NCBI RefSeq assembly: GCF_037975245.1
Contig: NC_092576.1
Coordinates: forward strand, 6,062,001 to 6,126,000
Reading direction: 5' to 3'
Origin: Apostichopus japonicus
Lineage: Eukaryota > Echinodermata > Holothuroidea > Aspidochirotida > Stichopodidae
DNA length: 64,000 bases
Positions within the stretch are counted from its first letter, which is position 1. Each line of letters opens with the position of its first letter. The notes beneath the pieces were generated by a model, which saw nothing but the letters and a program-made list of their open reading frames with translations, ran no database searches and was not told the origin of the DNA. Position numbers and translations under genes: made by a program. Positions 53,021 to 64,000 of this stretch are shown here, piece by piece.

Positions 53021-54023
53021 TGATTAACATGTATAGAACAGGATAATGAAATATGAAAGGAGAATGTGAAGATCATCGAGGAATGATTGGCCAAACTAAA
53101 GACATATAGTTTACATCATGCTTTTCTTCTCAACAAGCACGAACGATTTTTAGAGAAGAATTTATCTCCTACAGTAGGCATAAAATCAGTCATTGTCTCG
53201 TTTGTTCTCTTATTAGAGAATGACTTGACATTGAATGATTTGCAGGAGCAAGAGAAATGTTCAGTAAAATTTTGGAGTATTGGTTAGGGTCTCTGGAAAT
53301 TCAAGCTCATTTTAGATGCATTCATTACTAAAAACTTAAACAGTTCTCTAAAATGGGAAAATATTGAACTATTGAATTATGCTTCTTCCTGCTCAAGAAA
53401 TATTTATAAATTACTGCTTACTCGTAGTTAATCGCCATGTTACTGCAATCAACTGTTTAAGTTAATTGAATTTTCGACACGTTAGTAGCAATGTTTTATC
53501 GTCCAGTAAAAGGATACTGCTTCTTTATTTTTACTGTGGAGGATTTGAGGAGACATGAAATCATGCTTTGACGGATTGAGAATTCACTTCTAATTTCTTG
53601 TAAGGTGTCACGACTACTATTTTTGTCAGATTTGTTTCAACATTTAACAAGAAATTAGTTATTATGTGATTGTCTTATTTTCTTATTTTCAACAGGGAAC
53701 ATTTTTTTCTTTGTAAGAAAATCACTGAAGAGCGACCACCTGTTAATGGCTTTATAAGCAAAGTATAAGGTTTATGTTAAAAAGTAGAAAGCTAGACTCC
53801 GAGAAAGGCTCATATAAAGTATGAGGAATTAAGACGTTCCTTTTATTATTGTAAAATGTTATATGAAGGATAAACTGAATATATCTGTATTTGCAAGATT
53901 TCCTCTATATGAAAGCCTAAAGATAATGTATTGTCTTCTACTTTGTGATATTTGTAAATACAACCACCACAATAAACTGATGCAAATGAACTATGAATGT
54001 CGTTATCAAAGAAATCGACTTAC

Positions 54024-54353
54024 CATAGACAACTACACGAACATCTTCAAAGATAGGATCTTCGTCTATAGTGGCCAATGTCGTTTCTCTGAAAACATGA
54101 TTATGTTTGGTGGAAACTTTGGTGATTATAAGAGATCCATTGGGGTGAACTAGGTATTCTCCGGACTTATATCCGGGCCCAGATATTCTACCTTCTGTGA
54201 GGGATATAAATGGTCGATCGTTGCTAGTCACATTGGTTGAATTAAACCAAACTGCTCCATATAAATCACCAGGATAGTTGCAGGATATCGTACCTTTCTT
54301 TCCTAATTGCAGATATTGCGGAGACTGGCACTCATCTGATGAAACAACCGTGC
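54024..54353 (-). CDS. Right receptor exon 2: Ig V-like domain
   Basis: 330 nt, phase 1 to 1. It starts GTVVSSDECQSPQYLQLGKK, then GTISCNYPGDLYGAVWFNST (B-strand Cys and C-strand Trp), and ends IFEDVRVVVYG. NGSLII marks the E strand. The usual F-strand cysteine is absent (HNHVFRETTLAT), which is unusual for a V-type fold. N-glycosylation sequons NST, NVT and NGS are present. Confidence 0.75.
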
Positions 54354-54404
54354 CTGTAATTGAAGAAAAAGACGTTTACCTTGTTTCATATCAAATTAAA
54401 GTTG

Positions 54405-54470
<66 letters not shown>
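54405..54470. repeat. (TA)n microsatellite
   Basis: About 32 TA units in intron 1 of the right gene. Confidence 0.95.
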
Positions 54471-54472
<2 letters not shown>

Positions 54473-54917
54473 ATTTCCCCCCTCAGACTGAGTTCAAAAT
54501 GTATAAATTGGTACATGTCAAAGTAACATAGAACCACCATATGAAATAGTAATTAGTTTTGACTTTCATTCGACTACTGTTTAAAAATACCATTCAATTG
54601 ACACCCTAACCCAACCACACTGCCCAACCAGAATAGCATCCTTCATATTGCATTTCCACCAGTATTCAAGAACCTTTCACCACATATGCGAAAGTCACCG
54701 CCCCCAATACCTGTCCAATCTTCCCTTCCAATATTGGGCGTATGCATGTGATGTGATTGAGTAAGTACTGATCCAGACATAGCAAATCCTAATACCGAAG
54801 TACACGTCTTTCATTTCACTTCTTGTATCTACATGTAACCCTTCCCTCTCCCTTACATCTATAAACCATCGCAGTCCCACCCCCACTCTCCAAGATAAAT
54901 TCGGTACTGAATCTTAC

Positions 54918-54972
54918 CACTTAATGAGCACCAAAGGATAGCAGAGATTACAAAAAGGTTTGTGGTAGACAT
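54918..54972 (-). CDS. Right receptor exon 1: signal peptide
   Basis: ATG at 54972, encoding MSTTNLFVISAILWCSLS plus one base, donor GTAAGA. Hydrophobic core FVISAILWCSL and phase 1 exit are typical of signal exons of Ig receptors. A TTTTCAG lies immediately before the ATG, so a non-coding exon upstream is possible. Confidence 0.7.
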
Positions 54973-56121
54973 CTGAAAATGGAAGAAAACTGACACTTAA
55001 TTGAACTCCTGACATAAATTGATCGTGGGACATCACGAAATAATGGAAATCAGGTCTGGTATTCAGAATGGCTCTCTATAGACCTGTGGGCACGGTTTGT
55101 TGTGAAATAAATATAGGATGGTTTCTAATCTATGACATATGGGTTATATTACTGTCTGATTTATGACTAAACATTAATGATAAACAAAAACCATTTATGT
55201 TATACTTGCAATGTGACGCTACATATGGACATACACCTTAAAAGGATATACTGAAGGACATGCATATGTACAGAGACACGCAGAAGACTCAGAGATGATG
55301 GTGGGGTTGGGGATACTTCGACTTTTGGGGTAGGGGAGTGTACCCTTGTAGTCCATAAGTTAGGTCTAAAGGCAATGCTGTGCTTTATAATACTTTACTT
55401 GTATGCTGTAGAAAGATATGCTACTCCGGTTTACATGTATAGTGTAACGTTCGTCAGCATATATATTTTACAGGGCAACCCTTCACATTAAGATATGCAC
55501 ATGGCATATTGCATACCATAGAATTAGAGGTAGGACGAATGAAGTGCTGAAGCCACTTATCCAACTGGTGGCGCTTTGCTTGTACGTCAAGAAAGTACGA
55601 GTGCGTACTACAAACACTACGTCCTTGACGTTACTGAAGTGATGAAGTTGACATAAATCACTCAAAATGGTGATATCGTAGGCCGCATTAAGGTGCCCAA
55701 ATCGTCAAAACTTTGCCAGTGGACTGCAGTTTCACAAGTAATTCTTACGAAGCGATATAAGAAGCAATTAAATGAATACAATTATAGCTACTGCTGTATT
55801 GTTATATACTGGACCCATGATATAGTTATCCTAGGCCCCTAAACCGACTACGGCTGCCTTTTCAGTTGCGATATGACAAAAGCCTAATAAAAAAACTTAT
55901 CACCAATTCAGTTTACTTAAAACCGTATCCTTAACGATAGATCCACATCCCAGAATAACATTGGATGACGGTTTTGATGTATTGAGCTTATCACTAACAA
56001 TTCAGTAAAAGGAAAATAAGCTTAGCCTAACTTAAGCCTTTGTACGTAGCTTTGCCCTTGGTCTAAATTAGGGAACCTAGGTCATAATTTAAGTTTAGCA
56101 CTTTTTAGTCTATTAACATAT
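54973..56121. other. 5' flank of right receptor gene
   Basis: Expected promoter region of the minus-strand gene. No clear TATA box or coding exon was identified. It ends at the TIR element at 56,124. Confidence 0.4.
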
Positions 56122-56123
56122 TA

Positions 56124-59100
56124 GACCGGCAGCCCAGTGCACTTTGATCAAACGAACGAGGTACCAATATCTGAGTATTGGAACATTTGTGGAAAAACCC
56201 AGTATATCCAAAAGTGGATGTCTGCCGTGGTCGCTCTGCTGCATGTGGCCCCTGGGGCCGGTTAAAGGGGGTCCAAAAATTCATCTGATCAAACGAACGA
56301 GGTACCACTTGAAACCAATGTCAACTTAATGCATGAATGCCACATAGTACTGAATGGCCCATGCCAGACAAATTTTCTGCTGCAAAGGGCCCGCCAGACG
56401 CCCAAGAAGGGCCCCTAAAAAAATGCATCTGATCAAACGAACAAGGTACCACTTGAAACCAATGTCAACTTTATGCATGAATGCCACAAAGTACTGAATG
56501 GCCTATGCCAGACAAATTTTCTGCTGCTAAGGGCCCGCCAAACGCCCCCAAATATGGCCCAAATGCCCGTTAGCGTAGCATTGACCCAGATTAAATATGC
56601 AAGGTACCACTCAAAACCGGTTTGGAATGTTCGGGTTGATCTTACAGACTATGGAAATCATCATGCCAGACAAATTTTCTGCTACAAAGGGCCCGCCAGA
56701 CGCCCCAAAAGGGCCCATAAAAATGCATTTGATCAAACGAACGAGGTACCACTTGAAACCAATGTCAACTTAATGCATGAATGTCACAAAGTACTGAATG
56801 GCCTATGCCAGACAAATTTTCTGCTGCTAAGGGCCCGCCAGACGCCCCCAAATATGGCCCAAATGCCCGTTAGCGTAGCATTGACCCAGATTAAATATGC
56901 AAGGTACCACTCAAAATCGGTTTGGAATGTTCGGGTTGATCTTACAGACTATGGAAATCATCATGCCAGACAAATTTTCTGCTACAAACGGGCTAACAGA
57001 CACACTAAAAAAGGGCCCCCAAATGGGCCATGATCAATCATAGTTGGTACCACACAAAACCAATATTAAATGCAAAGGTACTTTCCACAGAGTAAAGAAC
57101 TGCCAATGCAAGACAAATTTTCTTCTGCATAGGTCCCACCAGATAGAAAGTATAGGTGGCCCAATGCGGCCCTATATGGGCCTAATGAATTGTATATCGA
57201 TGCAGACTATATGTGCCTTGTGACATGACATTTGTAGCATTCCACAGAGTAAAGAAATGCCAATACAATACAAATTTTCTTCTGCAAAGTGCCCACCACA
57301 TGTAAAAAAAAATTATGCAGTTTAAATAGTTAAGATACCACAAGAAACCAATCTATAACAATCAAGAACATCCTGAATTATTCAAATTCCTTCCCGCTAC
57401 ATAGGCCAATGGAATAATGAGATAAGTATACTAGTAGGTGTGTATCAATTACTGAACATTTCATTGAGCAAAACAAAAATGACGCGAACTCAGTCTTTGA
57501 GGGAGATCCTGACAGTTATAATGCATTCTCAAATCCATTCTTTTTCCTTTTATCCATTCTTTTTCCTTTTATCCAGTCAGTACTTTGTATCGTGAGCAGT
57601 GTTTAACTTGGCAGTTACTTTGTTTCGCTGGAAACACTGGAGCAGATTAAAATCAGTTTATGTATTGTAAATAAGAAACCCAAAATCATTTTGTATCTTA
57701 AAACAATGTGTTTAAAATCAAAGTTTAAAACAAAGTTTAAAATCTTGAGAAAGAACGCTTAAGTGTCATCTTAAGACATACATGTAGTCGAACAAAAGAG
57801 ATTGTTTTGTTTCTTAAGCTCAGACAAAGAAACAATTATCAAACAGTGGTGAAAATGCTTTATAACGTGTACTTAACGATAAAGGTTTGGGTTGAAACTG
57901 TCCAATATGGTTTTTAAAAGATACATAATTGAAGCATAGAAATGTATATGTACCTTTATGCTAGGTACACCCTTTAAAGGACTTAAAATGCTAAGATTGA
58001 ACAAACAAATACTGATATCACCACGTATGACTCCATTCCTTGATACAAAATATAAAATGAGTAATCGGCCTATATTACTCCATCTTGGTCTTTTAGAACT
58101 TCCATCATTACACTAATTCAATTCGAATAGCTTGTAACAAGTCCAACAAATAGATGTGGCATCCATTTTTCAGAAATATGAATGCTAGATGAGGGTTTTT
58201 GTTTTCATCTATGAAGGAATCTTTTACCTTTCAAGAAAGTCATCTTGCTAGTTTAAAATGTACTAAAATCATAATTGGCAAAGATAGTAACAAAAGATCA
58301 CTATGTGATTACTCTGAACATGACACATGTTAGGTTCGAAGTATAAGAACTGAGAATTCATGTCTCTTGACAGTGATTAAACACTGGAGTGTGTGCATTG
58401 TAAAAAGACATTGCATTTGCCATTCAGACAGATCTCAAAAGAATCATTACTAAGTTTATGAAAATTAAGTATTCCCATGAACTTGATTCTAAAAAGACAA
58501 TGGAAGCTCAAATCTATGTTTCATTGTCGGAGTCATCACTCCAAGATGATGGTTCAGTACTTGAATCATCGGCATCAAACTCGGAAGCCACATCTGGTCG
58601 GCTACTTTGAAAATCTTCGCTCAGTTCCCCCTCTTGGAATAGATGATCTGGGAGAGCCGGTCCCTCAAACCAGTCAGGGCTGTAGCACCCATTCTTGCTC
58701 TTCCAACCGTAGTTCTGTGGATCCAAGCCAGGCAAGACTCTTCCTCAGAGTGTTAGAATTATAATGTGGGGAACTGTAATTTTTGCCCAGGCCAGCAAAT
58801 CCCAAAATATTTAGAGGCTAAGGTGAAAGTGTTATCTTTATTTTGCTTAGAGCAGCGAATAGCTAAATAAGATAAAACACTGGTCTTGTGTACAGTAACT
58901 CCAATTTATGCTGGAAACAATATAATCATGAGCTTGAAATGTCATGTTACAAGGCACATATATCCAATTCTTTAGACCCATATATAGGGCCACATTGGGC
59001 CACCTATTCTTTCTATCTGGTGGGACCTATGCAGAAGAAAATTTGTCTTGCATTGGCAGTTCTTTACTCTGTGGAAAGTACCTTTGCATTTAATATTGTT

Positions 59101-59915
59101 TTTGTGTGGTTCCAAACCGGTTTTGAGTGGTACCTTGCATATTTAATCTGGGTCAATGCTACGATAATGGGCATTTTGGGCCATATTTGGGGGCGTCTGG
59201 CGGGCCCTTAGCAGTAGAAAATTTGTCTGGCATAGGCCATTCAGTACTTTGTGGCATTCATGCATTAAGTTGACATTGGTTTCAAGTGGTACCTCGTTCG
59301 TTTGATCAAATGCATTTTTTATGGGCCCTTTTGGGGCGTCTGGCGGGCCCTTTGTAGCAGAAAATTTGTCTGGCATGATGATTTCCATAGTCTGTAAGAT
59401 CAACCCGAACATTCCAAACCGATTTTGAGTGGTACCTTGCATATTTCATCTGGGTCAATGCTACGCTAACGGGCATTTGGGCCATATTTGGGGGCGTCTG
59501 GCGGGCCCTTAGCAGCAGAAAATTTGTCTGGCATGGGCCATTCAGTACTTTGTGGCATTCATGCATTAAGTTGACATTGGTTTCAAGTGGTACCTCGTTC
59601 GTTTGATCAGATGCATTTTTTTAGGGGCCCTTCTTGGGCGTCTGGCGGGCCCTTTGCAGCAGAAAATTTGTCTGGCATGGGCCATTCAATACTATGTGGC
59701 ATTCATGCATTAAGTTGACATTGGTTTCAAGTGGTACCTCGTTCGTTTGATCAGATGCATTTTTGGGCCCCCTTTAACCGGCCCCAGGGGCCACATGCAG
59801 CAGAGCGACCACGGCAGACATCCACTTTTGGATATACTGGGTTTTTCCACAAATGTTCCAATACTCAGATATTGGTACCTCGTTCGTTTGATCAAAGTGC
59901 ACTGGGCTGCCGGTC
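56124..59915. mobile_element. TIR element, copy 2 (long inverted arms, unique centre)
   Basis: 3,792 bp. It has the same GACCGGCAGCCC ends and TA flanks as the copy at 18,340. Inverted arms of about 1 kb (56,124-57,185 and 58,975-59,915) contain the same 299-bp-type units. The centre (57,186-58,974) is unique and holds one candidate coding tail at 58,514-58,735. This may be the longer relative of copy 1. Confidence 0.8.
58514..58735 (-). CDS. Possible C-terminal coding fragment of the TIR element
   Basis: Open minus-strand frame containing DPQNYGWKSKNGCYSPDWFE and an acidic end, EFDADDSSTEPSSWSDDSDN, before the stop. Composition (aromatic, then acidic/serine-rich) looks protein-like rather than random and it is outside the repeated arms. 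No family was recognised; the rest of any protein is not visible. Confidence 0.35.
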   Translation of the reverse strand: MPGLDPQNYGWKSKNGCYSPDWFEGPALPDHLFQEGELSEDFQSSRPDVASEFDADDSSTEPSSWSDDSDNET

Positions 59916-60582
<667 letters not shown>

Positions 60583-61576
60583 ATAATTGAAATCGTAATG
60601 TGTTGAAAAATATATATCTATATTATTACTGTCATTGTTATTAACAACCCATTACATTAAATAATCTAGTATTTTGCCAATAATACTCAACATTGAAATG
60701 GAAAATGTAATTTTCAACAGACATTCACGTCTTATCCTACTGCCAATGAACTTATATACATTAAATTTTATATTCACGTCTGTGTCTTAAAAGCAATGAG
60801 TGCATACTTGTCATTGTGACCAAATAAAGGAAGAAAGAAAGTCATAAAATAATGTAGTCGTTTCGTCATTTAATTTACTTGCAATTATTATATTCACCTT
60901 CTAACTGGGAAATGTGGTTAAAAAGATAAGAGAAAACGTCCAAATAGTTTTAATTCCCTTTGCAGATATAATATTTGAAATAGATAATGAGAAAGTTAAT
61001 AGGATGGGAGATATCCATGAAATGAACCATTCCTTATCCAAATTTGAAAAACCTCAGACCACAATGACTAACATGCATATAATCACTGAAAAGCATATGC
61101 GTAGGAGCCCAATTTGGTATTTTGGAGGAGCGGGGGGGGGGGGGTGGGGGCTGTAACAACTTGCCCGAAAAAATAACCAAAATTGTTCGCGCCCTCCGCG
61201 CGCGTTCAACATGTTAATGTCCATATCCTATTGGCTTTTACATTAGTAACGGCCAATTAGTCGGGCAAGCTTAGAACTTTATTTTAATTACTAAGGAAAA
61301 TCATTTTAAACTATTGATTTCCTTTAGCTACATCATAACAATTTTTTTTTCAGTATATAAATTAATAACCTGGTTTAGCTATACTCGGTGAAGTACAGAA
61401 ATTCGCCATTGTCAGTTCCACTGACAACTTAACACAATGCTTTTACCTCGCCATCTTTGGAGGTCAAACGCAGCGAACAATGCAAGAATTAAATCAGTTT
61501 TAAGTAATCGGTCAACCCGATGTAGTCACCATTTAAGATATTAAAGCTGAGTCGGTTAAGGACAGTCATTAACAAG

Positions 61577-61622
61577 ATGGCAACGATGGCTTCTACATGT
61601 GTATTAGTGGTCTTATCAATTG
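61577..61622 (+). CDS. Putative signal-peptide exon of a third gene
   Basis: ATG encoding MATMASTCVLVVLSI plus one base, followed by a GTGAGT donor. Phase 1 exit and hydrophobic core match the first exon of the right receptor. A TATATAAA lies near 61,354. No second exon was found before the window end, so membership of the same family is inference. Confidence 0.4.
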
Positions 61623-62740
61623 GTGAGTATAATGTCATTCATGCTACTAAAGCAACCAAGTAAATGTGTCGCAAATGTGTTTCAATGTACAGTAAATGTT
61701 AACAATTTCTACAAAGTCATCGTAAATATACTATACATTCCAATCTAGGTTTTTGTCTACTCAGACACTTCCATCGACTGCCTCTGTCAAGCTGAGATAT
61801 CTTTCAAGTTGTTCTTATCTACTCAATCATTCAAGCTGTTAAAGTTATAAAAGTCTCCGATGTGCACCCAAGTTTTAAAACTCACCGATTAAATAATTGA
61901 TTTCACCTCATTCTTTTTAATGAGTTTAGAAAATCACCTATCGTTCTGTCACAGTACTTAAAGTCTTGAAAATAACCAAATAATTCCATGTCAATTTATA
62001 AATCGTTAAGTGTGATTAAATATTACAAAGCACTGAAATATTGTATGTCCTCTTAGCCTCCTCAGCGTACCTATAGTGTGTCCGTCATTGGATCTTTACG
62101 GGACCTAAGTCTTTCAGTGTAAGCTACCTAGTTTTGCAAAACACCGAAATACTTGAAGCACTTAAGTATTCGACATATGTCATGCTATATGATCTTACAA
62201 TGTACCTAAGTTTTGGAAACCAATGAAATATTCCATATTTACCGAAGTAGTTCATCGCACATAAGCTTTGCAAATCACTGGAGTATTTTAATGCTGTTAC
62301 TGTTATGTATTTGTAATGACCGAAACTGTTTATGTCACAAACGGCTTTCAATGTACCTAAGTTTTGAAATCACCGAAACGGTTATGTCGTATAATTCTTC
62401 CTGTTTCTGTAATTCATTTTTCTTCAATCAAGTCGCTAAGGTCGACTCATTCTTTCATGGCTATTACATCTTAAACGGTTTCATTCAGATTTACTACATT
62501 ATTCTTGGCTGGGAATTCGTAAACATTTCAGGTTAACAGGTTTGTAGCCACCGGGGGAGATGCACACAGGCCCAGGAATAATTTTCAGAACTTCCTCCAA
62601 ATGACTTACATTTTATATGAAACGCACGCAAAGTCGAATCTACACTATGCTCATATATTACTTCCCTATAGTTCATATGCGATTATAGCGATATCTCTCG
62701 TAATGTTAGAAACTCCGTGACGAGCACGTTTGACGCTCAG
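61623..62740. repeat. Diverged repeat-like intronic or intergenic DNA
   Basis: Loose recurrences of TACCTAAGTTTTGAAA and CACCGAAA-type blocks every 60-130 bp (about 61,868, 61,960, 62,103, 62,205, 62,343). No coding exon seen. Confidence 0.35.
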
Positions 62741-62744
62741 CTTT

Positions 62745-63350
62745 ATCGTATGATGCTCAGTGATGCTGAGATCCGAGGTGTCATATGCTGAGCGGTGCTG
62801 AGATCCGAGGTATCATATGCTGAGCGGTGCTGAGATCCGTGGTGTCATATGCTGAGTGGTGCTGAGATCCGAGGTGTCATATGCTGAGTGGTGCTGTGAT
62901 CGTGGTGTCATATGCTGAGATCCGTGGTGTAATATGATGAGTGGTGCTGAGATCCGTGGTGTCATATGCTGAGCGGTGATGAGATCCGTGGTGTCATATG
63001 CTGAGTGGTACTGAGATCCGTGTTGTCATCATGGTGAGCGGTGCTGAGATCAGTGGTGTCATATCCTGAGTGGTGCTGAGATCCGTGGTGTCATATGCTG
63101 AGTGGTGCTGAGATCCGAGGTGTCATATGCTGAGTGGTGCTGAGATCAGTGGTGTCATATCCTGAGTGGTGCTGAGATCCGTGGTGTCATATGCTGAGTG
63201 GTGCTGAGATCCGAGGTGTCATATGCTGAGTGGTGCTGAGATCCGTGGTTTCATATCCTGAGCGGTGCTGAGATCCGTGGTGTCATATGCTGAGTGGTGC
63301 TGAGATCCGTGGGGTTTTATGCTGAGTGGTGCTGAGATCCGTGGTGTCAC
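62745..63350. repeat. 32-bp minisatellite
   Basis: About 18-19 units of TGCTGAGATCCGTGGTGTCA followed by TATGCTGAGTGG, with point variants (CCGAGG, AGCGG) and shortened units. Confidence 0.9.
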
Positions 63351-63494
63351 GCTTAGTGATGATTTGGCAATTGTGCGTAACAACATTATGATGTATATTG
63401 AAAGTGAAATGTATGATGTCATAGCCAGCATGATGGGAATGGTTGAGAAACTAAGAATATTATTACAACTGAGATGTCTTGTTGTCTAAGGTGG

Positions 63495-64000
63495 GCTTGC
63501 TGTGTGATGATTTGCGGTTATAAGTGATGACCTGTGATGTATTAAGATCGCGTTAGTATGTGTAAGGATAAAACAATGCGTGATTCCATAGCCAGGTGGA
63601 CGGAGAGCGATAACATCGGGTCAGCGTGTAGTTATGATGAGATGTCGTGTTGTCATGGTTCGTGATGCTATGTGATGATTTGCGGTTATAAGTGATGACC
63701 TGTGATGTATTATGATAGCGTTAGTATGTGTAATGATAGAATAATGCGTGATTCCATAGCCAAGTGGATGGAGAGCGATAACATCGGGTCAGCGTGTAGT
63801 TATGATGAGATGTCGTGTTGTCATGGTTTGTACTGATGTGTGATGATTTGCGGTTATAAGTGATGACCTGTGATGTATTAAGATCGCGTTAGTATGTGTA
63901 ATGATAGAATAATGCGTGACTCCATAGCCAGGTGGACGGAGAGCGATTACATCGGGTCAGCGTGTAGTTATGATGAGATGTCGTGTTGTCATGGTTCGTG
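63495..64000. repeat. 169-bp tandem repeat running off the window
   Basis: Three copies; TTGCGGTTATAAGTGATGAC starts at 63511, 63680 and 63849. Copies differ by a few bases. Confidence 0.9.

Larger units (their letters stand above)
19903..54972 (-). pseudogene. Right paralogue: Ig-type membrane receptor with LRR-like tail, 13 exons, two lesions
   Basis: Exons on the minus strand, 5' to 3': 54972-54918, 54353-54024, 49691-49061, 48685-48581, 46922-46839, 46589-46498, 45513-45302, 44916-44866 plus 40656-40638, 39902-39835, 39624-39580, 38340-38317, 36703-36687, 19960-19903. All borders are AG/GT, and phases agree if one extra base in exon 3 and the exon-8 insertion are discounted (about 595 residues). 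Order: signal peptide, Ig V-like domain, two Ig-like domains, transmembrane helix, basic stop-transfer, LRR-like tail, acidic C terminus. It is probably a cell-surface receptor of the innate-immune type; ligand and signalling are unknown. Lesions: a frameshift at a 7-base homopolymer (49,624-49,630) and a 4.2-kb transposon in exon 8. Translation into the transposon stops at 44837-44835, which would give a receptor truncated in the tail. A LINE and a tRNA-like SINE occupy intron 2; a 16.5-kb satellite fills intron 12. The frameshift may be an assembly error, so pseudogene status is likely but unproven. Confidence 0.7.

Overview
This is eukaryotic, intron-rich, AT-rich DNA with no rRNA, no bacterial operon structure and many DNA transposons. 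Recognisable content: Ig-domain receptor exons, a P-element-type transposase, a THAP zinc finger, a CR1-like LINE, a CACTA-like element and long tandem repeats. A marine invertebrate deuterostome is likely, an echinoderm such as a sea cucumber being my best guess. This is inference from protein style and repeat content, not a database result.

Genes. The window holds two paralogues of one receptor family. The right one (minus strand, 54,972 down to 19,903, 13 exons) reads signal peptide, three Ig-like domains, one transmembrane helix with a basic stop-transfer, and a cytoplasmic tail with an LRR-like module spread over nine small exons. The left one (plus strand, 369 to 9,676) shows only the nine tail exons, all open and spliced in the same phases; its Ig and membrane exons must lie left of the window. 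A lone phase-1 signal-peptide exon at 61,577 suggests a third gene starting on the plus strand. The right gene carries two lesions: a 1-nt frameshift at a homopolymer in Ig exon 3, and a 4.2-kb CACTG-ended transposon inside tail exon 8.

Layout. 1-9,800: left gene, with a nuclear-receptor-site-like tandem repeat in one intron, a hAT-like MITE (empty site in the other paralogue) and a small 39-bp-type minisatellite in the last intron. 9,800-12,600: 3' flank with dispersed repeats. 12,626-15,173: P-like element with 32-bp TIRs, an 8-bp target duplication and a THAP exon. 16,826-18,167: decayed P-type transposase. 18,340-19,753: TIR element with 299-bp tandem units. 19,758-54,972: right gene; its last intron (19,961-36,686) is almost wholly a 39-bp satellite with a 392-bp higher-order repeat. 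56,124-59,915: a second, larger copy of the TIR element. 59,918-60,470: a detached copy of the 3' flank of the receptor genes. 61,577 onward: putative third gene, then minisatellites to the window end.

How the pieces fit. In the left gene the 3' UTR runs directly into a specific downstream flank (9,811/9,818). In the right gene the same UTR stops at the TIR element at 19,753, and the matching downstream flank lies in the opposite orientation just outside the other copy of that element at 59,918. The simplest reading is that the genes were once head-to-tail and that recombination between two inverted copies of the TIR element flipped about 36 kb, including the whole right gene. The last-intron minisatellite grew about 20-fold in the right copy only.
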